A stretch of DNA of 64,000 nt from Paraburkholderia agricolaris (GTDB lineage: Bacteria; Pseudomonadota; Gammaproteobacteria; Burkholderiales; Burkholderiaceae), in assembly GCF_009455635.1 (NCBI RefSeq), contig NZ_QPER01000002.1:868001-932000 (forward strand), written 5' to 3'. Below the pieces are notes generated by a model. It saw only the letters and a program-made list of their open reading frames with translations, made no database searches and was not told where the DNA came from. A program made the position numbers and the translations under genes. Numbering within the stretch: position 1 is the stretch's first letter; each line of letters begins with the position of its first letter. This document shows positions 43,540 to 52,091 of the stretch, piece after piece.

Positions 43540-44334
43540 TTACACCTTCTGCAAGCTTTCCAGGTCGACGATCCGGATGTGTTTGCCTTGTATGTCGATC
43601 AGACCGCGCTTTTGAAATCTTGACAGGGTGCGGCTCACGGTTTCGAGCGTCATTCCCAGGTAGCTGCCCATGTCCTCGCGTGTCATGCGCAAGTTGAATT
43701 CCGCCGATGAATAGCCGCGCTGGGCATTGCGTTCCGACACGTCAAGTAGAAATGCCGCCACGCGTTCGTCTGCCGAAAGTGAGCCGAGCACCATCATCTG
43801 CCCGGCTTCGCGGACGATCTGCTCACCCAGCAGTTTGTGCAGGCGTTCCTGCATCGAGTTGATTTCGCGGCACAGGGACTTGAGGGCAGAGTAGGGAACA
43901 ATGCAAACGGTGCTGTCTTCCAGGGCGACGGCGCTGCAGGCATGCACGTCATCGCTCATGCCGTCGAGCCCGAGTGCTTCGCCGGCGAGGCGCAGGCCGG
44001 TGACCTGTTCGCGGCCGTCGCGGTGCGCCATGACGGTTTTCATGGAGCCGGAGCGTACCGCGTAAATGTTGTCGAAACGATCGCCGCTGCGATACAGCGC
44101 TTCGCCGCGCTGCACTGAGCGCGCGGTGCAAATAAGCGCTTCGAGTTTGGTCAGTTCGTCTGGCGCCAGGCCTTGCGGCATGCAGAGCGCCCGCATCGCA
44201 CAACTCGAACAGCGAGCGGCGGTGCGCGCGGTTGCCCTCACCGGCGCGGCACGACGGGCGCCACGCGCAGGCGACGAAATCACAGTGGATTCGGCAATGC
44301 CGGCCGAGCGAGTCACAGCGGTAGGAGTCAGCAT
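43540..44334 (-). CDS. fnr: Fnr/Anr-type oxygen-sensing regulator
   Basis: 264 residues. Cys42, Cys45, Cys51 (CSSCAMRALC) and Cys133 (VHACSAVAL) keep the Cx2Cx5C spacing and distant fourth Cys that hold the oxygen-labile 4Fe-4S cluster in Fnr. The cyclic-nucleotide-type beta-roll covers about 60-160. The C-terminal HTH (about 195-255) contains MTREDMGSYLGMTLETVSRTL; the ETVSR recognition helix matches the FNR half-site TTGAT. It acts in the cytoplasm, dimerising under low oxygen to switch on anaerobic genes. The neighbouring universal stress gene has an FNR-like site. An 8-bp dyad overlaps its own start region. Confidence 0.95.
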   Translation of the reverse strand: MLTPTAVTRSAGIAESTVISSPARGARRAAPVRATARTAARCSSCAMRALCMPQGLAPDELTKLEALICTARSVQRGEALYRSGDRFDNIYAVRSGSMKTVMAHRDGREQVTGLRLAGEALGLDGMSDDVHACSAVALEDSTVCIVPYSALKSLCREINSMQERLHKLLGEQIVREAGQMMVLGSLSADERVAAFLLDVSERNAQRGYSSAEFNLRMTREDMGSYLGMTLETVSRTLSRFQKRGLIDIQGKHIRIVDLESLQKV

Positions 44335-44339
44335 GTTTT

Positions 44340-44366
44340 TCAGTCATTTGTAAGGGTGATGACTGA
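44340..44366. promoter_or_regulatory. Dyad just upstream of the fnr start codon
   Basis: TCAGTCAT (44340-44347) and ATGACTGA (44359-44366) are perfect complements, 11 bp apart, starting 6 bp upstream of the fnr ATG. It does not match the FNR consensus. It may be an mRNA stem near the start codon or a binding site for another regulator. Confidence 0.4.
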
Positions 44367-44580
44367 TTGTCCCACCGCCCATGCTCCTCGCTTAGCGACA
44401 AAATGACGCGTTCATGCAGTTCGGCCTCTTGAGCGATGTCACCCTCGCGTTGCTGCTTGTGGTTATGGACTGCTATGTATCCTGGTCACCGTGCTCAGCC
44501 CGCATTTTAGAGACAGCGTGCAGCATGTGCCGACCTTGACGGCGGGCACACGCAATGGCCATGTGCGTCACTCCACGCGT

Positions 44581-45048
44581 TCAGGCACCGTCGTCGGGTT
44601 TGCCTGCCGCGGATGGAATCAGCAGCACGGGCAAGGTCGCCTGGCGCACGCAGCGCTCTGCGACGCTGCCGAGAATCAGGCGCTGAAAGCCGCGGCGGCC
44701 ATGCGTGCCCATTACCAGCAGATCGGCGTTGAAGTCAGCGGCAGCTTTTAGTACGACCACCGAAACGTCGTCGAGCGAAGAAGCTTCGCCCACGGCGAGT
44801 TCACCCTTAACGCCTTGCGCAGCCATGGCCGCGGCGAATTCCGCGCCGAGTTCCTTGCCTTCCTCGACGAGGCGGTTACGCAGAACGGAAGGGTCATAGC
44901 CGGGCGCTTCGAAATACATCGGCGTGTTCTCGACGACGTAGAGCGGCTGCATGACGGCGCCGGTGGACTTCGCGAGTGCGAGCGCTGCTTCGAACGCACG
45001 GCGCGAGGTGTGGCTGCCGTCGACGGCTACAAGGATGCGTGTGTACAT
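44581..45048 (-). CDS. Universal stress protein (UspA family)
   Basis: 155 residues from the ATG at 45048 with GGAG 7 nt upstream; a start at 45111 would add 21 residues. MYTRILVAVDGSHTSRRAFE is the family N-terminus with the Walker-like Asp. The C-terminal GTHGRRGFQRLILGSVAERC fits the G-2x-G-9x-G-S/T motif of ATP-binding Usp proteins. In betaproteobacteria and pseudomonads such genes are often switched on by Fnr/Anr at low oxygen. The fnr gene is next but one site upstream, and an FNR-like sequence lies about 115 bp upstream of the start. Confidence 0.94.
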   Translation of the reverse strand: MYTRILVAVDGSHTSRRAFEAALALAKSTGAVMQPLYVVENTPMYFEAPGYDPSVLRNRLVEEGKELGAEFAAAMAAQGVKGELAVGEASSLDDVSVVVLKAAADFNADLLVMGTHGRRGFQRLILGSVAERCVRQATLPVLLIPSAAGKPDDGA

Positions 45049-45161
45049 ATCAACTCCGCGTCTGAAAGGGCTGGATGCCGCGGCCATTCGGCCGGCCGGG
45101 CTCATTGACAATTAGATTACGATGCGAGCTTAAATGATCGCTGAAAAAGATGCATCGAGAC

Positions 45162-45175
45162 CGGATGTAAATCAA
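45162..45175. promoter_or_regulatory. FNR-like box upstream of the universal stress gene
   Basis: CGGAT-N4-ATCAA matches TTGAT-N4-ATCAA at 8 of 10 positions. It lies between the Usp gene (start 45048) and the divergent FadR-type regulator (45337). The adjacent fnr gene makes this site plausible. Confidence 0.4.
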
Positions 45176-45336
45176 ACATTTGTCAAATTTTAAGATAGCG
45201 ATGTGTCACGCGATGAGCGCCGTGCCGCGTGCGTTCGCGGCGTTCCGGCCCGGCCAAAGCGCGACGATCAGCCCGGCATAGGGGCAGGTTTGCCTTACAA
45301 TCGGAACCTATTCAGACAAGCTGCTTCAGCCCGCTG

Positions 45337-46026
45337 ATGAACGAGCGCAAAACGACGGGCTTGCCCGACAAGATTTACGGCGACATCCTGAATCGCATTC
45401 TTGAAGGCGAGTATAAGGAGGGTGAGCGGCTGCCGACCGAGCACGCACTGGCCGAACGCTTTGCGACTTCACGGCCGACCGTGCGCGAGGCGCTCGCGCG
45501 CTTGCGGGCGGACGGGATCATCATGACGCGGCACGGCTCGGGCACCACGGTTGCGCGCCGGCCGGACCCCGATGTGCGCCGCTTTGCGCCGCTCGAAACG
45601 CTGTCTGACATCCGCCGCTGCTATGAATTTCGCATCGTGACCGAGGCGGGCGCTGCCGAGCAGGCGGCGCTCAAAGCCGACGCCGACGACATCGGCGCGA
45701 TCCAGCATGCGTGGGATCAGCTGGAGCGGATCATAGAAACACGGGGTATCGGTGCGCAGGACGATTTCATGTTCCACCTGGCGGTGGCGCGCGCGTCGAA
45801 AAATCCTTTTTTCATCACGGTCATGTCGTTCATCGAGGAACAGATTCTGTTCAGCATGAACCTGTCGCGCAATCTGTCGCTCGTGAAGACGGTGGAGCGG
45901 CAACGGCTCGTGCAGGATGAACATCTGGCCGTGCTCGAGGCGATTCGCCGCAAGGACGGTCCCGCTGCGGCGAGGGCGATGCGGGCGCACCTCGAGAATG
46001 CGCTCGAACGGATGTTCGGCTCCTGA
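45337..46026 (+). CDS. GntR-family regulator, FadR/FCD subgroup
   Basis: 229 residues from the ATG at 45337; the open frame from 45229 adds 36 residues without support. Residues 8-75 are a GntR winged HTH (YGDILNRILEGEYKEGERLP, then TSRPTVREALARLRADGII). The rest is an FCD effector domain with the metal-binding Asp/His pattern (RFAPLETLSDIRRCYEFRIV, DDFMFHLAVARASKNPFF, and DEHLAVLEAIRRKDGPAAARA, shown in part). Such regulators usually respond to sugar acids or other organic acids. No matching enzyme or transporter operon lies directly next to it, so its target is unknown. Confidence 0.92.
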   Translation: MNERKTTGLPDKIYGDILNRILEGEYKEGERLPTEHALAERFATSRPTVREALARLRADGIIMTRHGSGTTVARRPDPDVRRFAPLETLSDIRRCYEFRIVTEAGAAEQAALKADADDIGAIQHAWDQLERIIETRGIGAQDDFMFHLAVARASKNPFFITVMSFIEEQILFSMNLSRNLSLVKTVERQRLVQDEHLAVLEAIRRKDGPAAARAMRAHLENALERMFGS

Positions 46027-46149
46027 CATCCCGCGCATCTTCCTGATGGATCGCAACTAACAGGCGCTCGCCGCTCGTCTGTGGCGTCCAGGCAACAGCA
46101 CCCTGACAAGCGGGCAACCGCAACCCCGCCCCAATTTCACGTCAAGGCG

Positions 46150-46743
46150 TCAGGCGGCGGCGGCCATCGGCCCAAACAGGGCGGTGCGGGTCTTCGGACT
46201 GACCGCAATATCCAGCGCCACGGCCCGCTCCACGCCGATCTGCAGAGGCGATCCGAGCCGGCTGATATCGATACCGGTCTTGCGCAGCAGCCGTTCGATC
46301 GGCGTGGTGGTCACCGTGACATAACGCGTGATGCCCATCCGGTCGGCGAATGTCACGAGTTCGTGAATCGCCTGCATGGTCAGGTCGGCAAAGCCGAACG
46401 ACTGCTCCTCGCCGCTGGTTTCGATTGCGAAGCGGCTGAGCTCCCAGATATGCCGCCCGACCGGTGCGTCCGCGCCATGAAGCAACTGCGGGAAAGTGTC
46501 CTTCAGCATATTCGGCCCTTCGGTTGGCATCAGACGCCAACAGCCCCGCACCTGCCGGTCGCCGCCCTGAATCAGCATGTAGTGCGGGCCAAGGGCGTCA
46601 TAGCCGTCGATCTCCATGCCCGCAATAGTCGGGATGTCCCATCCGAGCCGCCCATGGAACACCCGGGCCCGCAAGCGGTACATCTCATTGATGTCCGCAT
46701 TGTCAAATTCCTGCCGCATTCCAATCCGAATCGCTGTTTGCAT
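46150..46743 (-). CDS. braI: Acyl-homoserine-lactone synthase (LuxI family, BraI-like)
   Basis: 197 residues with AGGAG 7 nt before the ATG. The LuxI signature is present: MYRLRARVFHGRLGWDI with Arg25, Phe29 and Trp35, then DGYDALGPHYMLI, and GRHIWELSRFAI in the middle. The enzyme makes an acyl-homoserine lactone from S-adenosylmethionine and an acyl carrier. The arrangement luxI - rsaL - luxR matches the braI/rsaL/braR system of Paraburkholderia, whose signal is 3-oxo-C14-homoserine lactone. The name rests on that gene order and the overall sequence, and the acyl chain here is not proven. A lux-box-like dyad lies between this gene and rsaL. Confidence 0.93.
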   Translation of the reverse strand: MQTAIRIGMRQEFDNADINEMYRLRARVFHGRLGWDIPTIAGMEIDGYDALGPHYMLIQGGDRQVRGCWRLMPTEGPNMLKDTFPQLLHGADAPVGRHIWELSRFAIETSGEEQSFGFADLTMQAIHELVTFADRMGITRYVTVTTTPIERLLRKTGIDISRLGSPLQIGVERAVALDIAVSPKTRTALFGPMAAAA

Positions 46744-46788
46744 GACGTTCTCCTGAACGTGTTGGGGTACCCAATACGCAAGAAAACT

Positions 46789-46803
46789 TATGCATTTTGA
46801 ATC
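46789..46803. promoter_or_regulatory. Degenerate RsaL-type site
   Basis: TATGCATTTTGAATC resembles the RsaL consensus TATGnAAnTTnCATA with about three mismatches and lies 11 bp upstream of the lux-box core. It is a weak candidate only. Confidence 0.25.
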
Positions 46804-46813
46804 GTTCTGCCAC

Positions 46814-46833
46814 CTACCTACCTGGATAGGTGT
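46814..46833. promoter_or_regulatory. lux-box-like operator between luxI and rsaL
   Basis: The 16-bp core ACCTACCTGGATAGGT (46816-46831) has ACCTA/TAGGT arms, the typical centre of boxes bound by LuxR proteins, and sits in the 154-bp region between the divergent synthase and rsaL genes. It is the expected site for activation by the LuxR-type protein at 47199-47954. Confidence 0.65.
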
Positions 46834-46897
46834 GGATGCTTATCGGATAACGCAGAATTCGAGACAAGCCTCAGTACTCAACCGACCGGACCGAAAA

Positions 46898-47215
46898 ATG
46901 GAACTTCTCGACAATCACTGGCAGGTGCAACCCTCCGTCCAAAGCCGCCCGGCGGAGCCTTCATCGGTGGTGGATCGGGTTCTGATCATTGCCTACCGCA
47001 AGAAGAAAAAAGAGAGCCAGCGCCGCTTCTGGGCACGCTTTGGCGTGACGCAGTCGCGTGGCAGCCGGTTCGAATCGGGCGCGGAGATTCCGGCGCCCGT
47101 GTCGATCCTGCTGGGCCTCTATTTCACCAAAACCGTTTCGGACGCGGATCTGGGCCGGGCTGAACGGGTCTTGTACAGCCGTGACGCCGCCGCCTTGCTT
47201 AACCCGGGTCAATAA
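46898..47215 (+). CDS. rsaL: RsaL-type repressor of quorum sensing
   Basis: 105 residues from the ATG at 46898. The central part (VVDRVLIIAYRKKKKESQRR, then FWARFGVTQSRGSRFESGAEI) is the helix-turn-helix of the RsaL family, which binds the luxI promoter and holds signal production at a steady level against LuxR activation. It lies between the synthase and receptor genes, divergent from luxI. Its last 17 bp overlap the 3' end of the luxR gene tail to tail. This is the usual arrangement in pseudomonads and Burkholderia. Confidence 0.88.
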   Translation: MELLDNHWQVQPSVQSRPAEPSSVVDRVLIIAYRKKKKESQRRFWARFGVTQSRGSRFESGAEIPAPVSILLGLYFTKTVSDADLGRAERVLYSRDAAALLNPGQ

Positions 47216-47954
47216 GTCCTAGCTGCGCGGCGATTACGGCCGCCGCGCGCCTTGAATTCACACCGAATTTCGTCCTGATGTTCTTCATGTGGAAGTTCAC
47301 CACGGCTTCCGAACAGCTCAGGATATGGGAGATTTCCCACGTGGATTTGCCGCGCGCGGTCCATTTCAAACACTCGCGTTCGCGAGGCGTGAGCTTGGGT
47401 AATAGAGTCTGAGTGTGCGTATTCAGATGGCGCTGACTGGTATCGATCACCAGATCGCGCAATAACACCAGGTTTGGCAATGCAACGTTGACATGGCGCC
47501 AGAATGCGTCGGACGGATTGCTGTCGTTGACGAAGCACATCATGCCGGCTTCCTGGTTTGGTCCATGAATCGGCAAAGTGACACCGGCGCGCAGGCCGTG
47601 CGAGCGGGCTTCCTCGTACATCGACTGTTGCTGTGCCGTGGTGAAAATGTCTGGCGACCAGATCAGCGGCGTGGCACGCGTTGCGCAATGCGAGACTGTC
47701 GGGTCGATGTGGACGAGACCCTGTTCGTCGTACGTGCGTCGCCACTTTGGTGCGTAGGTGCTCCGCACATAGGCATCTTCGAGGCGAATGGTCGGACGCG
47801 GCAACATGGCGATCAACAGCTTGTCGAAGCCCCACGTTTCAGCAAGGCCCGCAATCGCACCGAACCATTCCGCTTCATCCGCGGCGTTCAGTAGTGGCGC
47901 CATTTCCTCGATAAAATGTAGCGACAATTTGTGTTCTCTCAGACTCGCAAACAT
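47199..47954 (-). CDS. braR: LuxR-family acyl-homoserine-lactone receptor (BraR-like)
   Basis: 251 residues from the ATG at 47954; a GTG at 48017 would add 21 residues. Neither start has a strong ribosome site. The N-terminal autoinducer-binding domain (about 10-165) has the Trp/Tyr/Asp set of the pocket: YAPKWRRTYDEQGLVHIDP, where the HIDP Asp contacts the lactone amide. The C-terminal HTH (about 180-245) is LTPRERECLKWTARGKSTWE followed by ISHILSCSEAVVNFHMKN. It should dimerise with the signal and bind the lux box upstream of the synthase. Confidence 0.92.
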   Translation of the reverse strand: MFASLREHKLSLHFIEEMAPLLNAADEAEWFGAIAGLAETWGFDKLLIAMLPRPTIRLEDAYVRSTYAPKWRRTYDEQGLVHIDPTVSHCATRATPLIWSPDIFTTAQQQSMYEEARSHGLRAGVTLPIHGPNQEAGMMCFVNDSNPSDAFWRHVNVALPNLVLLRDLVIDTSQRHLNTHTQTLLPKLTPRERECLKWTARGKSTWEISHILSCSEAVVNFHMKNIRTKFGVNSRRAAAVIAAQLGLIDPG

Positions 47955-48542
47955 CCCGTTGCGGTTAATTGCGGTGCGGTGATCCGCCCGGCTGTTTTTA
48001 TCTTCACAATCTATCACTAAAAATTATTCCGCAAGCCGAGCGCGATTTCTAAAGAAACAGCACCAGCGCGGGTTCTGCGAAGAGGCGAACGAATTGCTCT
48101 TTATAACGGATTTCTTTGACCCGATTAACATTCACGGGTCGAAAAAGTGGGTAATTTTCTCGTGGTGCAGGTTTTGATGCTTTTGATTGGCAACATTACC
48201 GTCAAACCACTGAACGACATTTATCCGGATTCCAGGCGAAACGACTGCGATTTCCCGATCGTCAATTCCCGCCTGGCCTGCGATCATTCACTCATGCCGG
48301 TCAGGCGCTATTGTCATACAAAAGCGCCTGACCGGCTTTGCCAACTTCGCCTTCGTCTTATCGGCTTCGGGTCGGGCTTGTGTGGCATCGCCTGTGCCCA
48401 GGTTGTCTGACAGCATTGCGGGGCGGTACTATCCAGTTCAACGCTGTCCGAGCATCATGCGAAGATCGATCGTGCGGCGCAGGTCCTGCTGGCCGGCATC
48501 GGCTTGCTTTTCTCATCAACCTTCATCATCCAAAGCCTAAGC
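47955..48542. other. Intergenic region between luxR and the SMP-30 gene
   Basis: About 590 bp with no supported gene; an 87-codon ORF at 48147-48410 has no ribosome site or recognisable content. It contains the perfect 14-bp inverted repeat at 48296-48336, listed separately. The first 100 bp are AT-rich and probably hold the luxR promoter. Confidence 0.5.
48296..48336. terminator. Perfect 14-bp hairpin in the intergenic region
   Basis: GCCGGTCAGGCGCT (48296-48309) pairs perfectly with 48323-48336 around 13 nt. Only a short TTT follows on the plus strand. No plus-strand gene ends near it. It is either an RNA structure or part of a repeat family. Confidence 0.45.
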
Positions 48543-49487
48543 ATGACCGACACCAGTCGCCGCTATCCCGATCCCTCCATTCGCCTGCTCGATCCGCGCT
48601 TTAAATCGTTGATCCTGGCGTCCGCTTCCGTCGAGTGTCTGTATCAGGGCGCACGCTGGTCGGAAGGGCCGGTCTGGTTCGGCGACGGCCGTTATCTGCT
48701 GTGGAGCGACATTCCCAACGACCGCACCCTGCGCTGGGACGAAACGAATGGCGCCGTGACCACGTTTCGCCAGTCGTCGAACAATGCGAACGGCCATACA
48801 CGCGACCGTCAGGGCCGGCTTGTCAGTTGCGAGCACCTGACGCGGCGGGTCACGCGCACCGAGTATGACGGTTCGATTACCGTGCTCGCCGAGCGTTATC
48901 GCGGCAAGCGCTTCAACTCGCCGAATGACGTGGTCGTGAAGTCGGACGGTTCGATCTGGTTCAGCGACCCGACCTTCGGCATCGACAGCTTCTATGAGGG
49001 CGAGCAGCAGGAGTCGGAATTGCCTGCGTGCGTGTATCGCATCGACGGCCAATCCGGCGAAGTGACCGTGGTCGCCGACGACGTGCTGGGCCCGAACGGT
49101 CTTGCGTTTTCACCGGACGAATCGGTGCTGTACATCGTCGAATCGCGAGGCGAGCCGCGCAAGATTCGTGCTTTCGACGTCGACATAAGTGGCGATAGCG
49201 CCGTGCTGTCGAACAACCGCGTGTTGATCGACGCGGGCGCAGGCACACCCGACGGCTTTCGCGTCGATACGCATGGCAATCTCTGGTGCGGCTGGGGCAT
49301 GGGCACCGACGAACTCGACGGGGTGCGCGTTTTCACGCCGCAAGGCGAGCCGATCGGCCACATTGCGTTGCCGGAGCGCTGTGCGAACGTGTGCTTCGGC
49401 GGACGCCATCGCAACCGCTTGTTCATGGCGGCGAGTCACGGCTTGTATTCGCTCTATGTGAATACGCAGGGCGTCCAGGGCGGCTGA
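48543..49487 (+). CDS. SMP-30/gluconolactonase-family hydrolase
   Basis: 314 residues from the ATG at 48543. The six-bladed propeller carries the metal-binding residues of SMP-30: the Glu in WSEGPVWF, Asn in NANGHTRD, Asn in FNSPNDVVV and Asp in LAFSPDESVLY. Family members hydrolyse sugar lactones such as gluconolactone. No signal peptide is seen, so it acts in the cytoplasm. The gene precedes an ABC importer operon by 273 bp in the same direction. Whether its substrate comes in through that importer is open. Confidence 0.9.
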   Translation: MTDTSRRYPDPSIRLLDPRFKSLILASASVECLYQGARWSEGPVWFGDGRYLLWSDIPNDRTLRWDETNGAVTTFRQSSNNANGHTRDRQGRLVSCEHLTRRVTRTEYDGSITVLAERYRGKRFNSPNDVVVKSDGSIWFSDPTFGIDSFYEGEQQESELPACVYRIDGQSGEVTVVADDVLGPNGLAFSPDESVLYIVESRGEPRKIRAFDVDISGDSAVLSNNRVLIDAGAGTPDGFRVDTHGNLWCGWGMGTDELDGVRVFTPQGEPIGHIALPERCANVCFGGRHRNRLFMAASHGLYSLYVNTQGVQGG

Positions 49488-49500
49488 ATACGCAAGGCGT

Positions 49501-49517
49501 TGCGCTACGATAGCGCA
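49501..49517. terminator. 7-bp hairpin after the SMP-30 gene
   Basis: TGCGCTA and TAGCGCA flank CGA, 13 nt after the stop codon. The following sequence has no T run, so termination is uncertain. Confidence 0.4.
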
Positions 49518-49760
49518 TGTTGCCTGACAACTCATCATGCAACCTGCGTGCTGACTTCGGGTTTGCCCTCGGGCGAACCGCGCAACCCATTGAACCACAA
49601 GGATTCCTCGCCAAAACGGGCAGATTGACGGGTAAAGCGCCGTGGTGAGTATTTGCTTGACATCGGCAGTTACGCTTCGCTATGTTCCATTGGTAGAAGA
49701 GAGACACCGCCAGCGGCGCATCTGGCCGGCGGACTTCATACCAGGAAGCGAGGAGACGCA

Positions 49761-50930
49761 ATGACTGTTTCAGGCAGGTTGGCGTTCAGGCTGGTATCCG
49801 TAACGCTCATGGCAAGCGCCGCATTTGCACCCGCCGCGCACGCGGCCGATCCGGTAACGCTCAATATCGTCGACGTGGCCGGCGATCTTCAACTCACCCA
49901 GAAGGGTTTCGAGGCCTTCAAGGCGAAGTATCCCAATCTGGTCGCCAACCTCACGTTCACCAACGCGCCCGCGCCGCAGTTGCCCGGCAAGATCAAGGCG
50001 ATGCAGGCTGCCGGTCGCTCCGACATCGATCTCGTCCTGACCGGCACTGACGCACTGGCCGCCGGCATCGAGCAGAATCTCTGGATGAAACTGCTGCCGG
50101 ACAATGCGGCGGCTTTCCCCGGTGTGCTCGATAAATACGCGCCCGGTCCGCGCAAGATGCAGGACCTCGCACAAGGCTACGGCCTCGAAGTCGCGTATAT
50201 GCCGGCCGGTCCCTTGCTCGAATACAACCCCGCCAAAGTCAGCGATCCACCCAGAACACCTGCGCAACTCCTGCAATGGTGCAAGGCGCATCCGGATAAG
50301 CTGATCTACGCGCGGCCGGCGAACTCCGGTCCGGGCCGCACCTTCCTGATGGGCTTGCCTTACGTGCTCGGCGACAAGGACCCGCAAGATCCGGTTCACG
50401 GCTGGGACAAGACGTGGGCCTTCCTCAAGCAGTTGAACGATTGCATTCCTTACTATCCGGGTGGCACTTCGGCCGTGATGAAAGAGCTCGGTGAGGGCTC
50501 ACGCGACATGACCGTAACGGTCACCGGATGGGATATCAATCCGCGCGCGCTCGGCATCGTGCCGGCGGATTTTCGTGTGCAGGCATTCGACAACATGACG
50601 TGGGTGAACGACGCTCACTACATGGTGATTCCAAAGGGTGTGCCGAAGGAAAAGCTCGACGTGCTCTACAAGCTGATGAACTTCATGCTCGAGCCCGCGC
50701 AGCAGGCCATGACCTATGACGATGGTTACTTCTACCCGGGGCCGGCAATCAAGGGCGTGAGCATCGAGCAGGCGCCCGCGCACAGCCAGGACGTGCTGAA
50801 GAAATACGGCCGGCCGGAATACGCGAAGCTGCTGGCCGAGCGTCCGCATGTTTTGCCGCTGAACGCCACCGCGATGGTCGCGGCTTTCAAGAAGTGGGAC
50901 AGCGATATCGGCGCGCAGAAGACCAAGTAG
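49761..50930 (+). CDS. ABC transporter extracellular solute-binding protein
   Basis: 389 residues from the ATG at 49761 with GAGGAG just upstream. A signal peptide ends at AAHA. The mature protein is a type II periplasmic binding protein of the spermidine/putrescine-iron group (VTLNIVDVAGDLQLTQKGFE, shown in part, GRSDIDLVLTGTDALAAGI, LEVAYMPAGPLLEYNPAKV, GPGRTFLMGLPYVLGD). It delivers its ligand to the permease pair encoded at 52088 and 52975. The ligand cannot be read from the sequence; a polyamine-like or organic-acid ligand is possible. It is the first gene of a four-gene operon. Confidence 0.92.
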   Translation: MTVSGRLAFRLVSVTLMASAAFAPAAHAADPVTLNIVDVAGDLQLTQKGFEAFKAKYPNLVANLTFTNAPAPQLPGKIKAMQAAGRSDIDLVLTGTDALAAGIEQNLWMKLLPDNAAAFPGVLDKYAPGPRKMQDLAQGYGLEVAYMPAGPLLEYNPAKVSDPPRTPAQLLQWCKAHPDKLIYARPANSGPGRTFLMGLPYVLGDKDPQDPVHGWDKTWAFLKQLNDCIPYYPGGTSAVMKELGEGSRDMTVTVTGWDINPRALGIVPADFRVQAFDNMTWVNDAHYMVIPKGVPKEKLDVLYKLMNFMLEPAQQAMTYDDGYFYPGPAIKGVSIEQAPAHSQDVLKKYGRPEYAKLLAERPHVLPLNATAMVAAFKKWDSDIGAQKTK

Positions 50931-51011
50931 GCCGCGAATTAACACGCGTATCCGTTCTCAGCCTGCCGCTGCGATTCGTGCGTCAAGCGTCACGCGTATC
51001 AGGAAATCGCC

Positions 51012-52091
51012 ATGAAGCATCACTTTGAACAGTTGCGGCTCGATTCGGTGAGCCGCAGTTTCACGAATGCGGAAGGGCAGGCGGTCGCGGCATTGCAGGA
51101 TCTCGATCTGAACATCCGGCGTGGCGAATTCATTGCGCTGCTCGGACCTTCGGGCTGCGGTAAATCGACGGCGCTCAATTGCATCGCGGGTTTGCAGCCA
51201 TTGAGCGGGGGTGGCATCTGGCTCGACGATAAACGCATCGACGTGCTGCCACCAGAAAAGCGCGGCTTCGGCATGGTGTTCCAGAACTATGCGCTGTTTC
51301 CCCATATGAGCGTGCTCGACAACGTCGGCTTCGGACTGAAGATGCGCGGTGTCGGCAAGAGCGAAGCCATGCGCCGTGCGCGTGAAGCGTTACAGCTCGT
51401 GCAACTGGTCGGGCATGAGCGCAAGCTGCCCGGACAGTTATCCGGCGGTCAGCAGCAGCGTGTCGCGATTGCGCGGGCGATCGTGATCGAACCGCCGCTG
51501 ATTCTGATGGACGAGCCGCTGTCGAATCTCGATACGAAATTGCGCATTGAAATGCGCGCGGAAATTCGCCGGATCCATAACCAACTCGAACGCGCGACGC
51601 TCTACGTGACGCACGATCAGGACGAAGCACTGTCCATGGCTGATCGTATCGTCGTGATGAAAGAGGGCGTGGTGCAGCAGATCGGCACGCCGAAGGAGGT
51701 CTACACGCGGCCACGGAACTTGCATGTCGCGCGGTTCATGGGCTATCGCAACGTGGCTGAATTCGTGCTCGAAGGCACGCAGGGCGATGGGGTCGCAGTG
51801 AGTGCGAACGGCGTGCGTCTGATCGGGACGCCAATGGCCGGTTTCAACGGCAAGCGCGTGAGCGTCGCGTTGCGCCCTGAGGACATGGAGCGTGCAGCAC
51901 CTGACGCGGGAAACACCTTCGGCGCGCTGGTCACCACCGTGGAATACGGCGGCCACGATTCCCTGCTGCGGGTGAAGACCGCGTTCGGCGATTTGTGGGC
52001 ACGCATCGCCGGCGAATTCGAAGAGGGCGAGCGCATCAGTCTGCACGTGCCGCCGTCGCGCACGCTGGTCTATGACGCAGAGGCCGCATGA
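51012..52091 (+). CDS. ABC transporter ATP-binding protein (PotA-like)
   Basis: 359 residues. Walker A is LLGPSGCGKSTALNC (about residue 40), the Q-loop FQNYALFPHMS follows, then signature LSGGQQQRVAIARA, Walker B PLILMDEPLSNLD and the switch His in YVTHDQDEAL. The C-terminal 120 residues form a TOBE regulatory domain. It powers import with the membrane proteins encoded next. Its stop overlaps the start of the first permease gene (ATGA at 52088), showing translational coupling. Confidence 0.96.
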   Translation: MKHHFEQLRLDSVSRSFTNAEGQAVAALQDLDLNIRRGEFIALLGPSGCGKSTALNCIAGLQPLSGGGIWLDDKRIDVLPPEKRGFGMVFQNYALFPHMSVLDNVGFGLKMRGVGKSEAMRRAREALQLVQLVGHERKLPGQLSGGQQQRVAIARAIVIEPPLILMDEPLSNLDTKLRIEMRAEIRRIHNQLERATLYVTHDQDEALSMADRIVVMKEGVVQQIGTPKEVYTRPRNLHVARFMGYRNVAEFVLEGTQGDGVAVSANGVRLIGTPMAGFNGKRVSVALRPEDMERAAPDAGNTFGALVTTVEYGGHDSLLRVKTAFGDLWARIAGEFEEGERISLHVPPSRTLVYDAEAA

